Below are positions 22,576-32,900 of a stretch of DNA of 64,000 nucleotides, one piece after another. Source of the stretch: Streptomyces sp. NBC_01264 (GTDB lineage Bacteria; Actinomycetota; Actinomycetes; Streptomycetales; Streptomycetaceae); assembly GCF_026340675.1 (NCBI RefSeq), contig NZ_JAPEOX010000001.1, forward strand, positions 3,162,001-3,226,000. Direction: 5' to 3'. The notes under the pieces are model-generated. The model made no database searches, was not told the DNA's origin, and saw only the letters and a program-made list of their open reading frames with translations. How positions within the stretch are numbered: position 1 is the first letter of the stretch; the number at the start of each line of letters is the position of its first letter. The translations under genes were made by a program, and so were the position numbers.

Positions 22576-23868
22576 ATGAGCACCCCGCCGAACCCGCCCA
22601 GCACCCCGTCCGGTCCGCCGACGGAGCCCGCGGGCACGCCCGTACCCGAGACGGCTCGCATACCGGCGCCCGCGCAGCCCTTGTCCCTCGAGAAGCCCCC
22701 GGCCGAACCTGCGGACGCCGTCCCCGCCGAACCGGCAGACGCCGTCCCGGGCCCGGCCCCGGTGGCCGTAGCGGCTGAACCCACGAACGCCGTCCCCGCC
22801 GAGCCCGCGGACGCCGTCCCGGCCCCGGCCCCGGCCGCCATCCCGGCTGAACCCACGAACGCCGTCCCCGCCGCCCCCGCCCCTGCCCCCGGTTCCTTCG
22901 CCCCGGTCACCCCCGCCCCGGCGGCCGCGACCACTCCCCCGGCGCCCGTGTGGGGAGCTCCGTACGGCGCCCCGGGCGCCCCCGGAGGCCCCGCGCCCGC
23001 CTCCGGGAACCCCTGGGCCGCGCCCGGCTACGGCGCCGGTTACCCCGGCGGCCCGCACGCGCCCGGCTTCCCGCCTCCCCCGCCCGCCACGAACGGCCCG
23101 GCCGTCGCCGCCCTGCTCCTCGGGCTGTTCGGCATCTTCGTCGGCCTCGTCCCCTTCTTCTTCTGGGCCGGCGCCCTCCTCGCGCTGACCGGCGTCGGCC
23201 TGGGCATCGCGGCCGTCGTCAAGTCCCGCCGGGGAGCTCCCCGCGCCACGATGGCCGCGGTCGGCACCGCGCTGGCCGTCCTCGGCCTCGGCGCTTCCGT
23301 CGGCGGCTGGTTCATCACCGCGCACGTCATCCACAAGATCGACGAGACCGTCGCCGACAACCGCGCGCGCTACGACTACGACGACGACTACGACTACGAC
23401 TACGACTACGCCGAGCCCTCGGCCCCCGCCCCCAAGCCCTCGCCCTCGCCGACCGACACCCCGGGCATCACCTCGGCCCTGGCCTGGGGCACGCCCTACA
23501 CCTACAAGAACGGGGTCCAGGTCACCGTGCAGAGCGCGGTCCCGTACACGCCGTCCTCGACGGCCGCCCCGAAAGAGGCCCGCAACGGCAACGCGGTCAA
23601 GGTCAAGGTGAAGATCGTCAACAACTCGGGCACCGCGCTCGACGTCAGCCTCTCCCTGCCGCACGCCCGCGACGACCAGGGCACGGAGGCCGAGATGGTC
23701 TTCGACGGATCCGTGCCGAAGCTGTTCGACGGCTCGGTCCTGGCCGGCGAGTCCATGACCGGCACCTTCGCCTTCCTCGTCCCCGAGGGCACCAAGAGCC
23801 TGCACTTCGAGATCGCGCCCGGCATCGACTACGACGACGCGATCTGGTCCGGCCCGATCGGCCGCTGA
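22576..23868 (+). CDS. DUF4190-type membrane protein with Pro/Ala-rich N-terminus and DUF4352-like C-terminus
   Basis: 430 residues. Residues 1-170 are low-complexity, Pro/Ala/Glu-rich (repeats of AEPADAVPAEP and AEPTNAVPA). Two membrane helices follow in the DUF4190 arrangement (AVAALLLGLFGIFVGLVPFF and MAAVGTALAVLGLGASVGGW). Then comes an acidic Tyr-Asp repeat (RYDYDDDYDYDYDYAEP), a Pro/Ser linker and a beta-sandwich-like C-terminal domain of about 130 residues (TSALAWGTPYTYKNGVQVTV) as in DUF4352, ending with YDDAIWSGPIGR. It is probably a surface protein that presents its C-terminal domain outside. ATG 22576 is chosen; the frame opens a little earlier. Confidence 0.82.
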   Translation: MSTPPNPPSTPSGPPTEPAGTPVPETARIPAPAQPLSLEKPPAEPADAVPAEPADAVPGPAPVAVAAEPTNAVPAEPADAVPAPAPAAIPAEPTNAVPAAPAPAPGSFAPVTPAPAAATTPPAPVWGAPYGAPGAPGGPAPASGNPWAAPGYGAGYPGGPHAPGFPPPPPATNGPAVAALLLGLFGIFVGLVPFFFWAGALLALTGVGLGIAAVVKSRRGAPRATMAAVGTALAVLGLGASVGGWFITAHVIHKIDETVADNRARYDYDDDYDYDYDYAEPSAPAPKPSPSPTDTPGITSALAWGTPYTYKNGVQVTVQSAVPYTPSSTAAPKEARNGNAVKVKVKIVNNSGTALDVSLSLPHARDDQGTEAEMVFDGSVPKLFDGSVLAGESMTGTFAFLVPEGTKSLHFEIAPGIDYDDAIWSGPIGR

Positions 23869-23947
23869 ACCGGCGCGGCTCCGGCGACTGCGGCGACCGC
23901 GGCGACTCACAGGACATCGCGTCAGAAAGACGATTAGACTGGGCCGC

Positions 23948-25702
23948 GTGCCTCAACTACGCCTCGCTCTGAATCAGATCGACTCGCAGGTCGGCAACAT
24001 CGCCGCCAACGCCGACTCGGTCGTCCACTGGACCCGGCACTCCGCCGAACAGGGCGCCCACCTGGTGGCGTTTCCGGAAATGGTGCTGACCGGGTACCCC
24101 GTCGAGGACCTCGCCCTGCGCGGCTCCTTCGTCGAGGCCTCCCGCCAGGCGCTGCTCGAACTCGCGCGGCGCCTGGCGGCCGAGGGGTTCGGGGACCTCC
24201 CGGTCGTCGTCGGCTACCTCGACCGTACGGAGAAGGCCGCGCCCCGGCTCGGCCGCCCGGCGGGGTCCCCGGAGAACGCGGCCGCCGTGCTGTACGGCGG
24301 GCAGGTCGTCCTGCGCTTCGCCAAGCACCACCTCCCCAACTACGGCGTCTTCGACGAGTTCCGGTACTTCGTGCCGGGCGACACCCAGCCGGTGATCCGG
24401 GTGCGGGGCGTGGACGTGGCCCTGGCCATCTGCGAGGACCTCTGGCAGGAGGGCGGGCGCGTCCCCGCCACCCGCTCCGCCGGGGCCGGGCTGCTGATCT
24501 CGGTCAACGCGTCCCCGTACGAGCGCAACAAGGACGACCTGCGCCTGGAACTGGTGCAGAAGCGCGCCCAGGAGGCCGGCTGCACGCTCGCCTACCTGGC
24601 GATGATCGGCGGTCAGGACGAGCTGGTCTTCGACGGGGACTCGATCGTCGTCGACTCCGCGGGCGAGGTCATCGCGCGCGCCCCGCAGTTCTCCGAGGGC
24701 TGCGTCCTGGTCGACCTGGACCTGCCGGCCGCCTCGACCACCCCCGTCGAGGGCGTCGTGGACGACGGCCTGCGCATCGACCGCGTGATCCTCACCGAGG
24801 AGCCGGTGGAGCCGTACGAGCCGGTCGTGACGGGCGGTTACGCCGACCGGCTGGAGGACGACGAGGAAATCTACGACGCGCTGGTCGTGGGTCTGCGCGC
24901 GTACGTACGGAAGAACGGGTTCCGTTCGGTCCTGATCGGCCTCTCCGGCGGCATCGACTCCGCGCTCGTCGCCGCGATCGCCTGCGACGCGATCGGCGCG
25001 CAGAACGTGTACGGCGTCTCGATGCCGTCCAAGTACTCCTCGGAGCACTCCCGGGGCGACGCGGCCGAGCTGGCCTCGCGGACCGGCCTGAACTTCCGGA
25101 CCGTGTCGATCGAGCCGATGTTCGACGCGTACATGGGCGCGCTGGGCCTGACCGGCCTCGCCGAGGAGAACCTCCAGTCCCGGCTGCGCGGCACCCTGCT
25201 GATGGCGCTCTCCAACCAGGAGGGCCACATCGTGCTGGCCCCGGGCAACAAGTCGGAGCTGGCCGTCGGCTACTCCACCCTGTATGGGGACTCGGTGGGC
25301 GCGTACGGCCCCATCAAGGACGTGTACAAGACGGACGTCTTCCGCCTCGCCGAGTACCGCAACCGGGCGGCGGCCGAGCGCGGCGAGACTCCGCCGATCC
25401 CGGAGAACTCCATCGTCAAGCCGCCGAGCGCCGAACTGCGCCCGGGGCAGGTGGACACGGACTCGCTGCCGGACTACCCCGTGCTGGACGGGATCCTGGC
25501 GCTGTACGTGGACCGCGACCAGGGCCTGGAGGCGATCGTCGCGGCGGGCTACGACCCGGAGCTGGTCGCGAAGACCCTGCGGATGGTGGACACCGCCGAG
25601 TACAAGCGCCGGCAGTACCCGCCGGGCACGAAGATCTCTGCGAAGGGCTTCGGCAAAGACCGCCGGCTGCCCATCACGAACGGCTGGCGCGAGCGGGCCT
25701 GA
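23948..25702 (+). CDS. nadE: NAD+ synthase, glutamine-hydrolysing
   Basis: 584 residues from GTG 23948. It makes NAD+ from deamido-NAD+, ATP and glutamine, the last step of NAD synthesis. The N-terminal nitrilase-type glutaminase has its triad in FPEMVLTGYP (Glu44), the Lys of KHHLPNYG and Cys162 in AICEDLW. The C-terminal synthase holds the ATP P-loop SGGIDSA (333-339), and KSELAVGYSTLYGDSVGAYG. Length is normal for the actinobacterial two-domain enzyme. It stands alone, convergent with an EEP-family gene 19 nt downstream. Confidence 0.97.
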   Translation: MPQLRLALNQIDSQVGNIAANADSVVHWTRHSAEQGAHLVAFPEMVLTGYPVEDLALRGSFVEASRQALLELARRLAAEGFGDLPVVVGYLDRTEKAAPRLGRPAGSPENAAAVLYGGQVVLRFAKHHLPNYGVFDEFRYFVPGDTQPVIRVRGVDVALAICEDLWQEGGRVPATRSAGAGLLISVNASPYERNKDDLRLELVQKRAQEAGCTLAYLAMIGGQDELVFDGDSIVVDSAGEVIARAPQFSEGCVLVDLDLPAASTTPVEGVVDDGLRIDRVILTEEPVEPYEPVVTGGYADRLEDDEEIYDALVVGLRAYVRKNGFRSVLIGLSGGIDSALVAAIACDAIGAQNVYGVSMPSKYSSEHSRGDAAELASRTGLNFRTVSIEPMFDAYMGALGLTGLAEENLQSRLRGTLLMALSNQEGHIVLAPGNKSELAVGYSTLYGDSVGAYGPIKDVYKTDVFRLAEYRNRAAAERGETPPIPENSIVKPPSAELRPGQVDTDSLPDYPVLDGILALYVDRDQGLEAIVAAGYDPELVAKTLRMVDTAEYKRRQYPPGTKISAKGFGKDRRLPITNGWRERA

Positions 25703-25720
25703 CCCCCGCGACGCGGTGCC

Positions 25721-26749
25721 CTACGGCCCTACGGCGACCCGGGCGGCGATCGGCAGGTGGTCGCTGCCCGTGCGGGGCAGGGTCCAGGAGGCCTTCGGGG
25801 TGACCCCGCGGACCAGGATCTGGTCGATGCGGGCCATCGGGAACTGCGCGGGCCAGCTGAAGCCGAAGCCGTCGCCGGACGCGCCCTGGGTGGAACGCAG
25901 CTGCGAGGTGACCTCGGACAGGGCCCGGTCGTTGACCGTTCCGTTGAGGTCGCCGAGCAGGATGACCCGCTGCAGCGGTTCGGCGGCGAGCGCGGCGCCG
26001 AGGGCGTCGGCGCTGTTGTCGCGCTGGTTGGCGGTGAAGCCCGCCTTGAGCTTGACGCGGACCGAGGGGAGGTGCGCCACGAAGGCCGCCACGTCTCCGT
26101 AGGGGGTCTTGACGGTGGCGCGCATGGCCCGGGTCCAGCCCATCTTGATGTCCACGGGCTGACTGGAGACCAGCGGGTACTTGCTCCACAGCCCGACGGT
26201 GCCTTCGACCGAGTGGTACTTGTACGCACTCGCGAGGGCCTTCTCGTAGACGGGGACGGCGCTGCCCTTGAGCTCGGTCAGGGCCAGGACGTCGGCTCCG
26301 GCCCCGGCGACCGAGGCGGCCGTGCCGGCCGGGTCGGCGTTGTCGGCGTCGACGTTGTGGGTGGCGACCGTGAGGTTGCCGCCGGTCTGCGCCTTGTCGG
26401 TGACCAGGCCGCCGAAGAGGTTCACCCAGACCGCGGCGGTCAGCAGTATCGCGATCAGCGCGGTCGCGGACTTGCGGAAGAGCGCGGCGGCGAACAGCAG
26501 CGGGACGGCCAGGCCCAGCCAGGGAAGGAAGGTCTCGGTGAGGCTGCCGAGGTTCCCGATGTCGTTGGGCAGCTCGGCGTGGAAGATCATGACGAGCGAG
26601 ATCAGCGCGGCCAGCGCGGCGAGCACGATCCCGCGGCGCCAGATGCCCGGATCCCGCCGCAGTTCGGCCAGCCGGCGCCGGAGACCCGTTCGGGAGGGCT
26701 CGGGCTCCGAGCCGTCGCTCCCCGTCTCCGTCATGTACGCCTGTGCCAT
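25721..26749 (-). CDS. Membrane-anchored endonuclease/exonuclease/phosphatase family protein
   Basis: 342 residues. Residues 1-35 are cytoplasmic; three membrane helices follow (about 40-115: GIVLAALAALISLVMIFHA, WLGLAVPLLFAAALF, ALIAILLTAAVWVNLFG). The extracytoplasmic EEP domain shows VATHNVDADN, the metal Glu in LALTELKGS, LLGDLNGTVND and the terminal GSDHLPIAARV. Such proteins act on phosphodiesters or phospholipids outside the cell. An ATG at 26749 gives MAQAYMTETG; the second Met is an alternative start. Upstream is the divergent panB region. Confidence 0.88.
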   Translation of the reverse strand: MAQAYMTETGSDGSEPEPSRTGLRRRLAELRRDPGIWRRGIVLAALAALISLVMIFHAELPNDIGNLGSLTETFLPWLGLAVPLLFAAALFRKSATALIAILLTAAVWVNLFGGLVTDKAQTGGNLTVATHNVDADNADPAGTAASVAGAGADVLALTELKGSAVPVYEKALASAYKYHSVEGTVGLWSKYPLVSSQPVDIKMGWTRAMRATVKTPYGDVAAFVAHLPSVRVKLKAGFTANQRDNSADALGAALAAEPLQRVILLGDLNGTVNDRALSEVTSQLRSTQGASGDGFGFSWPAQFPMARIDQILVRGVTPKASWTLPRTGSDHLPIAARVAVGP

Positions 26750-26831
26750 GCCACTGCCCTCGCTGCCGTGCTCGCGCTCCGTCCCCGCCTCTTGACCCTA
26801 GGCGATGGACGGACGGTTCCGCGCCGATTGT

Positions 26832-26865
26832 CTCGGCCGTACGTCCGGGAGGACGAACGGCCGAG
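26832..26865. promoter_or_regulatory. Hairpin in the panB upstream region
   Basis: CTCGGCCGT (26832-26840) pairs with ACGGCCGAG (26857-26865), and GTCC (26843-26846) with GGAC (26851-26854) around a GGGA loop. It lies about 180 nt before panB inside a 274-nt gap with no other gene. It could be a transcript-leader structure or a terminator of readthrough; nothing else in the gap is distinctive apart from the short ORF at 27024. Confidence 0.45.
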
Positions 26866-27023
26866 CGGCACGGGTTCCGCTTGTCACCAAACGCGCACAT
26901 TGCCCCGCGGCGCGGCCGCCCCCGGCGGACCGCTCCTCGTGCCCGCCTCGTGCCACTTCCCGCCCGGGCCCCGAGAGTGCCACCATGGTGGTGAGTCCGG
27001 GGACGCCGTAAGGGTGCCTCGAG

Positions 27024-27050
27024 ATGAACATCAAGGAGCAGTTGCAATGA
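27024..27050 (+). CDS. Eight-residue ORF overlapping the panB start (MNIKEQLQ)
   Basis: ATG at 27024 reads MNIKEQLQ and its TGA overlaps the panB ATG (ATGA at 27047-27050). The panB SD AAGGAG (27033-27038) is inside this short ORF. A weak AAGGG (27010-27014) precedes it. The arrangement would couple panB translation to reading of the short ORF. It may be chance; no homologue can be named. Confidence 0.45.
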   Translation: MNIKEQLQ

Positions 27051-27907
27051 CGCATGCCGTTTCGCCTGCCCGCGAAGCCTCCTCCCCCACCCTGTACGGA
27101 GGCTCGGGCACCCGGCGCATCACCGTCCGCGACCTCACCCTCGCCAAGGAACGCGGCGAGAAGTGGCCCATGCTCACCGCCTACGACGCCATGACGGCAT
27201 CCGTGTTCGACGAGGCCGGCATCCCGGTCATGCTCGTCGGCGACTCGATGGGCAACTGTCACCTTGGCTACGAGACCACCGTCCCGGTGACGATGGACGA
27301 GATGACCATGCTGTCGGCGGCCGTCGTACGCGGCACCAGCCGGGCCCTGATCGTCGGAGACCTCCCCTTCGGTTCCTACCAGGAGGGCCCGGTACAGGCG
27401 CTGCGCAGCGCCACCCGGCTCGTCAAGGACGCCGGGGTCGGAGCGGTGAAGCTGGAGGGCGGGGAGCGCTCCCTGGCCCAGACCGAGCTGATCGTGCAGG
27501 CCGGCATCCCGGTCATGTCCCACCTGGGCCTGACCCCGCAGTCCGTGAACGCCATGGGCTACCGGGTGCAGGGCCGCGGAGACGAGGCCGCGCACCGGCT
27601 GCTGCGCGACGCGAAGGCGGCGCAGGACGCGGGCGCCTTCGCGGTGGTCCTGGAGCTGGTCCCGGCCGAGCTGGCCGCCGAGGTCACCCGGTCCCTGCAC
27701 ATTCCGACGGTCGGCATCGGCGCGGGCTCGGAGTGCGACGCGCAGGTGCTGGTGTGGACGGACATGATGGGGCTGACCGGCGGGAAGATGCCGAAGTTCG
27801 TCAAGCAGTACGCGAACCTGCGGGCGACCATGGGCGACGCGGCGAAGGCCTTCGCGGAGGACGTGGTCGGCGGAACGTTCCCGCAGGAGCAGCACGCCTT
27901 CCACTGA
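27047..27907 (+). CDS. panB: 3-methyl-2-oxobutanoate hydroxymethyltransferase
   Basis: 286 residues. PanB transfers a hydroxymethyl group from 5,10-methylene-THF to 2-oxoisovalerate, giving ketopantoate for pantothenate and CoA. Signatures: MLTAYDAMTASVFDEAGIPV, MLVGDSMGNCHLGYETTVPV, GDLPFGSYQ, VKLEGGE, the catalytic Glu in VLELVPAELA, and IGAGSECDAQVLVWTDMMGL. The first 20 residues are a nonconserved extension. ATG 27047 has AAGGAG 9 nt upstream. It is followed by a strong hairpin terminator. Confidence 0.97.
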   Translation: MTHAVSPAREASSPTLYGGSGTRRITVRDLTLAKERGEKWPMLTAYDAMTASVFDEAGIPVMLVGDSMGNCHLGYETTVPVTMDEMTMLSAAVVRGTSRALIVGDLPFGSYQEGPVQALRSATRLVKDAGVGAVKLEGGERSLAQTELIVQAGIPVMSHLGLTPQSVNAMGYRVQGRGDEAAHRLLRDAKAAQDAGAFAVVLELVPAELAAEVTRSLHIPTVGIGAGSECDAQVLVWTDMMGLTGGKMPKFVKQYANLRATMGDAAKAFAEDVVGGTFPQEQHAFH

Positions 27908-27914
27908 TCGGATT

Positions 27915-27953
27915 CCGACAGCCCGCCCACGGGACCCGCGGGCGGGCTGTCGG
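27915..27953. terminator. Terminator after panB
   Basis: A perfect 14-bp inverted repeat, CCGACAGCCCGCCC (27915-27928) against 27940-27953, encloses an 11-nt loop. It begins 8 nt after the panB stop. Confidence 0.8.
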
Positions 27954-28009
27954 CGGTCTGTAGGTGGCCTGTAGGTGCTTTGTCAGTGGCGTCTGCTCCC
28001 ATGGTGGGC

Positions 28010-29032
28010 ATGACGCGAAACGACACGACTCCCCTGAACGGCTCGCACGCCGTAGAGGTCCGGGGGCTGGTCAAGCACTACGGCGAGACCAAGGCCCTCG
28101 ACGGTGTGGACCTCGATGTCCGCGAGGGAACCGTCCTCGGGGTCCTCGGCCCCAACGGCGCGGGCAAGACCACCCTGGTCCGCATCCTCTCCACCCTGAT
28201 CACCCCCGACGCCGGCACCGCCCGGGTCGCGGGCTTCGACGTGGTCCGCCAGCCGCGGCAGCTGCGCCGGACCATAGGCCTGACCGGCCAGTACGCCTCG
28301 GTCGACGAGAAGCTCTCCGGCTGGGAGAACCTCTACATGATCGGCCGGCTGCTGGACCTGTCCCGCAAGGACTCCCGCGGCCGCGCCGACGAGCTGCTGG
28401 AGCGCTTCTCCCTCACGGACGCCGCCAAGAAGGCCGTGATGACCTACTCCGGCGGCATGCGGCGCCGGCTCGACCTGGCCGCCTCGATGATCGGCAGCCC
28501 GGCCGTGCTGTACCTGGACGAGCCGACCACCGGTCTGGACCCGCGTACCCGCAACGAGGTCTGGGACGAGGTGCAGCGGATGGTCGCCGAGGGGGCCACC
28601 GTCCTGCTCACCACCCAGTACATGGAGGAGGCCGAGCAGCTCGCCAGCGAGCTGACGGTCATCGACAAGGGCAAGGTCATCGCCAACGGCAAGGTCGACG
28701 AGCTGAAGGCCCGCGTCGGCGGCCGCACCCTGCGGATCCGCCCGACCGACCCGGCCGACCTGCCGGGCATGGCCCGCTCCCTGGCCGAAGCCGGTCTGGA
28801 CGGGGTCGCCGGTTCCCAGGCCGTCCCGGACGAGGGCGCCCTGCTGGTCCCGATCCTGGCCGACGAGCAGCTGACCGCCGTGGTGGGCCTGCTGGCCGCC
28901 CGCGGGTACGGGATATCCGACATCAGCACCTACCTGCCCAGCCTGGACGAGGTGTTCCTGTCCATCACCGGACAGAAGCCCACCGTCCAGGACTCCGTCC
29001 CCCACCAGCAGACCGAGGAGGTCGCGGCATGA
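28010..29032 (+). CDS. ABC-2 exporter ATP-binding protein (DrrA type)
   Basis: 340 residues. Walker A GPNGAGKTTL (47-56), Q-loop TGQYASVDE, signature YSGGMRRRLDLA, Walker B LYLDEPTTGLD and switch His region LLTTQYMEEAEQLAS. The C-terminal extension after residue 230 matches DrrA-type daunorubicin resistance ATPases. It couples with the permease of the next gene, which it overlaps by ATGA. Start: ATG 28010 is chosen; ATG 28001 and TTG 27980 are in frame. Probably exports a hydrophobic molecule or drug; substrate unknown. Confidence 0.93.
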   Translation: MTRNDTTPLNGSHAVEVRGLVKHYGETKALDGVDLDVREGTVLGVLGPNGAGKTTLVRILSTLITPDAGTARVAGFDVVRQPRQLRRTIGLTGQYASVDEKLSGWENLYMIGRLLDLSRKDSRGRADELLERFSLTDAAKKAVMTYSGGMRRRLDLAASMIGSPAVLYLDEPTTGLDPRTRNEVWDEVQRMVAEGATVLLTTQYMEEAEQLASELTVIDKGKVIANGKVDELKARVGGRTLRIRPTDPADLPGMARSLAEAGLDGVAGSQAVPDEGALLVPILADEQLTAVVGLLAARGYGISDISTYLPSLDEVFLSITGQKPTVQDSVPHQQTEEVAA

Positions 29033-29880
29033 GCACCGTAACCACGACGAAGCCCAGCCCCACCGCGGCCGCCCCGGCCGGCGGGCCCGTCCTCGCGGAC
29101 GAGGGCCGGATCGGCCTGCGGGGCAACCTGCGCCACATCGGCGCCCTGGCCCGGCGCAACGTCCTGCAGATCAAGCAGGACCCGGAGTCGATGTTCGACG
29201 TCCTGTTCATGCCGATCATCTTCACGCTGCTGTTCGTCTTCGTCTTCGGCGGCGCGATCTCCGGCAAGGGCAACCAGGGCGAGTACGTCAACTACGTGGT
29301 CCCGGGCCTGATGGCGATGATGGGCATGAACATCGCCATGGGTGTGGGCACCGGGGTCAACGACGACTTCAAGAAGGGCGTCATGGACCGCTTCCGGTCC
29401 ATGCCCATCGCCCGCTCCTCGGTGCTCATCGCCAAGATCGTGGTCGAGCTCGGCCGCATGATGGTCGCCATCGCGATCCTGCTCGGCATGGGCTTCCTGC
29501 TCGGCCTGTCCATCAAGGGCTCGATCCTGGACCTGTTCCTGTCCATCGGGCTGTCGGCCGTCTTCGGCGCCTCGCTGATGTGGATCTTCATCCTGCTGGG
29601 TCTCACCATGAAGACCCCCCAGGCGGTCCAGGGCGTGGCCATGCTGGTCCTGATGCCGCTGCAGTTCGGCAGCTCGATCTTCGCCCCGCCGACGACGATG
29701 CCCGGCTGGCTGCAGAGCTTCACCGACGTCAATCCGCTGTCCAACCTGGCCGACGCGGCCCGCGCCCTCATCAACGGGACCCCGCTCGGCAACTCCGTCT
29801 GGATCACGCTGGCCTGGTCGGTCGGCATCACGCTGGTGACGATGCCGCTCGCCGTGCGGAAGTTCCGCCAGAAGACCTGA
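29029..29880 (+). CDS. ABC-2 exporter permease (DrrB type)
   Basis: 283 residues with six membrane helices of the ABC-2 type: VLFMPIIFTLLFVFVFGGAI, YVNYVVPGLMAMMGMNIAMG, LGRMMVAIAILLGMGFLLGL, and a C-terminal helix VWITLAWSVGITLVTMPLAV. The conserved coupling segment DFKKGVMDRFRSMPIARSSV contacts the ATPase. The N-terminus is a nonconserved Pro/Thr stretch. ATG 29029 overlaps the ATPase stop. Together with the upstream gene it forms a complete two-component exporter. Confidence 0.93.
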   Translation: MSTVTTTKPSPTAAAPAGGPVLADEGRIGLRGNLRHIGALARRNVLQIKQDPESMFDVLFMPIIFTLLFVFVFGGAISGKGNQGEYVNYVVPGLMAMMGMNIAMGVGTGVNDDFKKGVMDRFRSMPIARSSVLIAKIVVELGRMMVAIAILLGMGFLLGLSIKGSILDLFLSIGLSAVFGASLMWIFILLGLTMKTPQAVQGVAMLVLMPLQFGSSIFAPPTTMPGWLQSFTDVNPLSNLADAARALINGTPLGNSVWITLAWSVGITLVTMPLAVRKFRQKT

Positions 29881-29938
29881 TCCGCGGGCGGGTCCGTTCC
29901 GGATCGCGTCCCGGGCGGACCCCACGGGGAGAACCGGA

Positions 29939-32900
29939 TCAGATGAGGGCGGTGGCCTCCTCCAGGGTGAGGCCGCCGCCTTCGGCGTACGCCGCCTCGT
30001 ACGCGGCGGTGCCGAGCTCGGCCCGGCACCGGTGCTCGACGAACTCGGCGTCCGCACGCTCGATGACGACCGGGTGGTGACCCGGCGGCACCAGCGCGCG
30101 GTAGGCACCGAGCAGCCGGGCGGCATCGCGCTCCCGCCTCGGACCGCCCAGGCCGGTGAGCGCTCGGGCGGCCGTCACCAAATAGGTGATCCGCATGTGC
30201 GGGGCGATCATCAAGGCCAGCGGGTCCTGGACGTTCTCCATGGCCGCCCGGGTCATGCCGAGTGCGTCCTCGTACTTGCCCTCCTCGTTGTCCAGCCAGG
30301 CCAGAATGCCCAGGAGGAAGCCGTCGAATATGGCGAAGGCGCCGGAGGCGAAGTCATCGCGCAGCGACTGGAGCTGGGCGCGCGCCTCGGCGACCCGACC
30401 GGTACGGCCGTAGACGGTGGCGAGGAACATCCGCCCGGCCGGCACGGCCTCGTCGCCGAACTGGGCGAGGCTGCCGCCGAGGAGGGAGGTGAGGATCTCC
30501 TCCGCCTCCTCCAGGTGGCCGTCCTCGGCCAGGGCGCCGGCCATCCGCACGCGCAGCACCGAGACCTGGGCCTTGGCCCCGAGCCGCCCGGCGTGCTCGA
30601 TCGCGGCCCGGTAGTCCGCGGCGGCCAGGGCGTATTCGCCGTAGCGCTCGCGGGCCTCGGCGCGGGCGGAGAGCGCCTCGGCGCAGCCCCAGTCGTCGCC
30701 CAGGGCCGCGTAGAGGGCGAGGCTCTCCTCGGCGTCGCGGGCGGCGTCGTCGGCCCAGTCCGCGCGGTTGGCGAGGATGTTGGCCCTCAGCTGGAGAGCG
30801 GCGGCCAGCTCCCAGCGGTAGCCGAGGGCCCGGGCCGTCTTCACGGTCTCCACGGCGACGGTGAGCAGCAGGTCGGGCTCCCCGGAGATCATGACGGCGA
30901 AGATCCACAGCGAGGCGGGGGTCCGACAGGTCTGCGGCAGGCCGGGCCGGTAGACGGCGTTCATCCGCGCGACCTGGGCCCGGATCCCGGGGTCGGCCCA
31001 GTTCTCGTGGTGGTGGTCGCGCGAGGACAGGAGCAGCAGTTGGACGCCGCGCCACGCTTCGGTGAGCAGTTCGCCCTCGTACGGCGGAGGCGTGTCGACG
31101 ATCCGCTCGTGGACGGGCTCGGCCGGGACGACCGGCTCCGCGAAGGGGTCCGGCCCGAGCGCGGCGGCGGCCTCGGCCCAGTGCCGGATCTCGGCCCGCA
31201 GGTCGTGCATCTGCCAGTACCAGGCCAGAGAGTGCAGCAGGCACAGGACCTCGCCCGCGTCCCGGGTGGCGACGGCCCGGCGCAGCGCGGTGCGGAGGTT
31301 CTCGTACTCGGTGGCGATCCGGTCGGCCGCGGCCCGCTGGCCGTGACCGCGCAGCAGCGGCTCGGTGGTGCGGGCCAGTTCCCGGTAGTGGGCGAGGTGA
31401 CGCCGCTCGGTGCGGTCCCGGTCCCCGCCTGCTTCCGTGAGGCGGTCGGAGGCGTACTCGGCGACGGTTTCCAGCAGCCGGTAGCGCATCCCGGCGGGGC
31501 CGTCGGGGGCGGCGACGACGAGGGACTTGTCGACGAGGGAGCCGAGGAGGTCGGCCGCGTCGAGGCCCTCGGCGGCGTCGGTGCAGACGGCCTCGGCGGC
31601 GTCGAGGTCGCAGCCGCCCGCGAAGACGGACAGCCGGCGCAGGACGGCCCGTTCGGGCTCGTCGAGGAGGTCCCAGGACCAGTCGACCACCGCGCGCAGG
31701 GTCTGCTGGCGGGGCAGGTGCGTGCGCGAGCCGCCGGTCAGCAGCCTGAACCGGTCGTCCAGCCGGTCGGCGATCTGGCGCGGGGTGAGCAGCCGCAGCC
31801 GGGCGGCGGCCAGCTCGATGGCGAGCGGCATCCCGTCGAGCCGGCGGCAGATCTCCACGGCCGCGGCCGGGTCCTCGTCCACGGTGAACCCCGCCCGGGC
31901 GGCTGCCCCGCGGTCGTCGAGGAGCCGCAGTGCGACGGGGTCGGGCAGCGGCTCCACCGGGCGCAGGGTCTCCCCGGGCACGCCGAGCGGCTCGCGGCTG
32001 GTGGCCAGGATCTGTACGCCGGGGCAGCGCGCGAGCACTTCCTCGGCGAGGCGGGCGGCGGCGTCGACGACGTGCTCGCAGTTGTCGAGGATCAGCAGCA
32101 TCCGGCGCCGCGCGCAGTGCTCCGCGAGGCGGTCGAGGGGGCTGTCCGCGCGCTCGGTCAGCGCCCGCATCTCCTCGGCGGATCCGCCGCGCAGCTTGGT
32201 CTCCCGGGCACCGAGCGCGGCGAGCACGGCCTCGGGAACGTCCTCCGGATCATCCACGGGAGCCAGCTCCACGAACCACACCCCGTCACCCCACGCGGAC
32301 CCCCCGCCGGGGGCGGAGGCGGGGCCACCGGGGGCGGAGGCAGGGCCGCTGGGGGCGGAGGTGGAGCCGCCCGGGGCCGTGTCGGGGCGCCCGAGGGCGG
32401 AGGTGGAACCTCCGGGGGCCGCCCCTGGGCCGCCGAAGGCGGACGCGGAACCGCCCGGGGCCGCCCCCGGCCCGCCGAAGGCGGAGGCGGAGCCACCGGG
32501 GCCGCCGGGTGTGCAGGCCCCGGCGCCGGGGCCTCGGCCCGTGGTGGCGGGGCCGGGGCCGCCCGGGGCCGTGTCGGGGCGCCCGAGGGCGGAAGTAGAG
32601 CCGCCGGGGGCCGCCGCCGGTCCGCTGAAGGCGGAGGTGGAGCCGCCCGGGGCCGCCCCCGGGCCACCGAAGGCGGAGGCAGCGACGCCCGGGGCCGCCC
32701 CCGGCCCGCCGAAGGCGTAGGCAGAGCCACCCGGGGCCGTGTCGGGGCCACCGAAGGCGGAGGTGGAGCCGCCAGGGGCTGCGGGCACGGAGGCCCCGGC
32801 GGCTGGGCCTGGGCCCGTGGCGGCTGGGCCGGAGCCGGCCGGGGCGGGGCCGCCGGACAGGTGCTCCGGGGTGGCTGGGCCGGAGCTGGCCTGGGCGGGG

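Noticed and set aside
29890..29922. Terminator after the DrrB-type permease
   Set aside because: Only 7-bp arms with a 19-nt loop; not strong enough to report as a feature.
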